The notes beneath the pieces are model-generated. The model was not told the DNA's origin and ran no database searches. It saw only the letters and a program-made list of their open reading frames with translations. A DNA stretch of 14,443 nucleotides, taken from Candidatus Omnitrophota bacterium. Its GTDB lineage: Bacteria > Omnitrophota > Koll11 > VGKN01. Of this stretch, positions 13,050 to 14,443 are shown in pieces. How positions within the stretch are numbered: the first letter of the stretch is position 1; each line of letters starts with the position of its first letter. The stretch spans positions 1-14,443 of the forward strand of contig VGKN01000014.1 in NCBI GenBank assembly GCA_016867055.1. The letters are read 5' to 3'. Both the position numbers and the translations under genes were made by a program.

Positions 13050-14348
13050 TTATCTTGGTATTAGGATAACTGTTTGATTGGAATAGAAAAATATACCTGC
13101 TACAGCGCCCGTCATAAGGCAAGCTAAGGTGGCTGCAAAGAGGGCTCTAAATCCAAGTGAGGCAATTTCCCTCGCTCTTTTTGGTGCAAGCGCTGCGGTT
13201 CCACCTACAAATATAGCAAGCGATGCAATATGAGAAAATCCGCAGAGAATATAAGATGCAATCACAACAGAGCGTGGGTATAAAATAAGACCTTCTCTTA
13301 TATACTCGGCTAAATGCTGATACGCCACCATCTCTGTTACGATTGCCCTTTCTCCAAACAACTTGGAAATTAGATTCACATCCTCTGGCGCAATTCCGCA
13401 GAAAAAGGCAAGTGGCTTAAATAAATATGCCAAAATACCCTGGAGGGATAGTTCTAAATGAAACAGTTTTCCTACCCCCAACAAAGCACCATTCACCATT
13501 GCTAAAAGTCCTAAGAAAGCCAGAAGCAAAGCGCATATCCCTACGCAGAGTCTTACTCCTTCATTTGCACCTCTAATAATGGCTTCTATCCAATTTGAAG
13601 AGGACAGATATTCTCCCTTTATATGTTCTCCCATCGTTTTAGGCTTTTCTGTTTCAGGAAAAATCAGTTTTGACATAACAATAGCTGCTGGAGCACTTAA
13701 TATTGATGCAGAGATTAAGTGGCCTGCTATTGTAGGAAACGTATCTTGTAAGAAACTTACATATATGCCCAAAACGGTTGAGGCAACAGTTGCCATTCCA
13801 GCTGTGAGTATCGTACAGAACTCAGACTTTGTCATAGTCTCAATATAAGGCCTTATAGTCAACATTGATTCTATGCCCACAAATATATTGCTTGCGCTAC
13901 ACAGTGATTCTGCCCCGCTTATTTTCATAAGTCTGGCAAATAACTTAGAAAAAACACTTACAATCATCTGCATAAAACCTATATGATATAAAAGAGCCAT
14001 TAGGGATGAAAAGAAAATAATTGTGGGAAGCGCCTGTATTGCTAAAATAAAACCTATAGACTCTTCGCCATTCGGGCCTTTGATACCAGGCGATATTGCA
14101 AGAGGCCCAAAAAGGAAATATATCCCCTCTTTTGCAAAGGCAAAGATTCTAATAACTATATTGTTCACGTAATTAAAAAAACCTACGCCCGCAGGGAATC
14201 TGAATATAATAAATGCGAAGATTAATTGAAAAATTACTCCCCAGATTACCACGCGCCAGTTTATTATTTTGTGGTTGTTAGAAAATAACCATGCGGCGAA
14301 CATAAAAGCGAATATTCCTATAAAACTTACAAAATTATAAAAATCCAT
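13050..14348 (-). CDS. CNT-family (NupC-like) nucleoside transporter homologue
   Basis: A 432-residue inner-membrane protein with about ten hydrophobic segments. CNT-family hallmarks are SGAESLCSASNIFVG (144-158), the following RPYIETMTKSEF (166-177), AGMATVASTVLGIYV, and the late ALAPKRAREIASLGFRAL helix pair. Family members use Na+ or H+ to import nucleosides. Two substrate-site segments depart from the usual pattern. The typical G-Q/M-T-E after IFV is G-I-E-S (158-161), and the usual GFANFSS is GFSHIAS (370-376), with His372 where Asn is common. Substrate choice may therefore differ. Only a weak ribosome site (TAAG) precedes the ATG. It heads a three-gene minus-strand group with the radical SAM and ACT genes. 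Confidence 0.88.
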   Translation of the reverse strand: MDFYNFVSFIGIFAFMFAAWLFSNNHKIINWRVVIWGVIFQLIFAFIIFRFPAGVGFFNYVNNIVIRIFAFAKEGIYFLFGPLAISPGIKGPNGEESIGFILAIQALPTIIFFSSLMALLYHIGFMQMIVSVFSKLFARLMKISGAESLCSASNIFVGIESMLTIRPYIETMTKSEFCTILTAGMATVASTVLGIYVSFLQDTFPTIAGHLISASILSAPAAIVMSKLIFPETEKPKTMGEHIKGEYLSSSNWIEAIIRGANEGVRLCVGICALLLAFLGLLAMVNGALLGVGKLFHLELSLQGILAYLFKPLAFFCGIAPEDVNLISKLFGERAIVTEMVAYQHLAEYIREGLILYPRSVVIASYILCGFSHIASLAIFVGGTAALAPKRAREIASLGFRALFAATLACLMTGAVAGIFFYSNQTVILIPR

Positions 14349-14443
14349 TTTTACTTATATTTAATCCTGTTAGAAGATTTAAATAACCTTTTGAATCCTG
14401 ATATATTAAAAAATTTTTTTATTAATTAATGCTATAATTAATC

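Noticed and set aside
1..14443. CRISPR array or insertion sequence with transposase
   Set aside because: No regularly spaced direct repeats and no transposase-like protein were seen in the window.
14384..14443. Promoter at the right edge (TATAAT at 14433-14438)
   Set aside because: No acceptable -35 box at 16-19 bases, and the DNA is so AT-rich that chance matches are expected.

Overview
The window is bacterial. It has Shine-Dalgarno sites, sigma-70-type -35/-10 boxes, a bacterial-type LeuRS, CCA-encoding tRNAs and an NfeD/FloA operon. It is AT-rich, and its intergenic DNA is unusually rich in hairpins and dispersed-repeat-like sequence. This suggests an uncultivated bacterial lineage, but I cannot fix the phylum from sequence alone.

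Layout. (1) 1-2768, minus strand: the 5' part of a lipoprotein gene, cut by the window edge, then leuS. (2) 2812-2971: back-to-back promoters, one for leuS (minus) and one for tRNA-Ala(GGC) (plus). (3) 2970-3268: a repeat-rich gap holding a hairpin, a dispersed-repeat-like word, a long inverted repeat, and a compact promoter-short RNA-terminator unit with a 19-codon ORF inside it. (4) 3349-6374, plus strand: an accessory defence-type cluster of four closely spaced genes. These are a DNA methyltransferase, a PD-(D/E)XK-type endonuclease, a 163-residue two-part protein with a probable winged-helix C-terminus, and a stand-alone class III nucleotidyl cyclase. (5) 6375-6721: a 347-base non-coding stretch with a GC-rich hairpin and further fold-back elements. 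(6) 6722-10219, plus strand: NfeD-type membrane serine protease, short NfeD, flotillin-like FloA and a small single-pass protein, with tRNA-Leu(CAA) five bases after the last stop. (7) 10366-11400: a zinc-ribbon plus DUF6391-like membrane protein. (8) 11694-14348, minus strand: a CNT-type nucleoside transporter homologue, an SPL-like radical SAM protein and a tandem-ACT protein, in that transcription order.

How the genes may work together. NfeD and FloA form a known membrane-microdomain pair. The methyltransferase and endonuclease look like a two-gene restriction-modification system. The most interesting unit is the pair directly behind it (5251-6374). A minimal class III cyclase sits five bases after a small protein with no recognisable toxic domain, next to restriction-modification genes. 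That is the context expected for a cyclic-nucleotide defence module of the Pycsar kind. However, no known Pycsar effector (cyclic-nucleotide-binding domain fused to TIR or membrane helices) is visible, so the 163-residue protein is the only local candidate partner. That link is inference.
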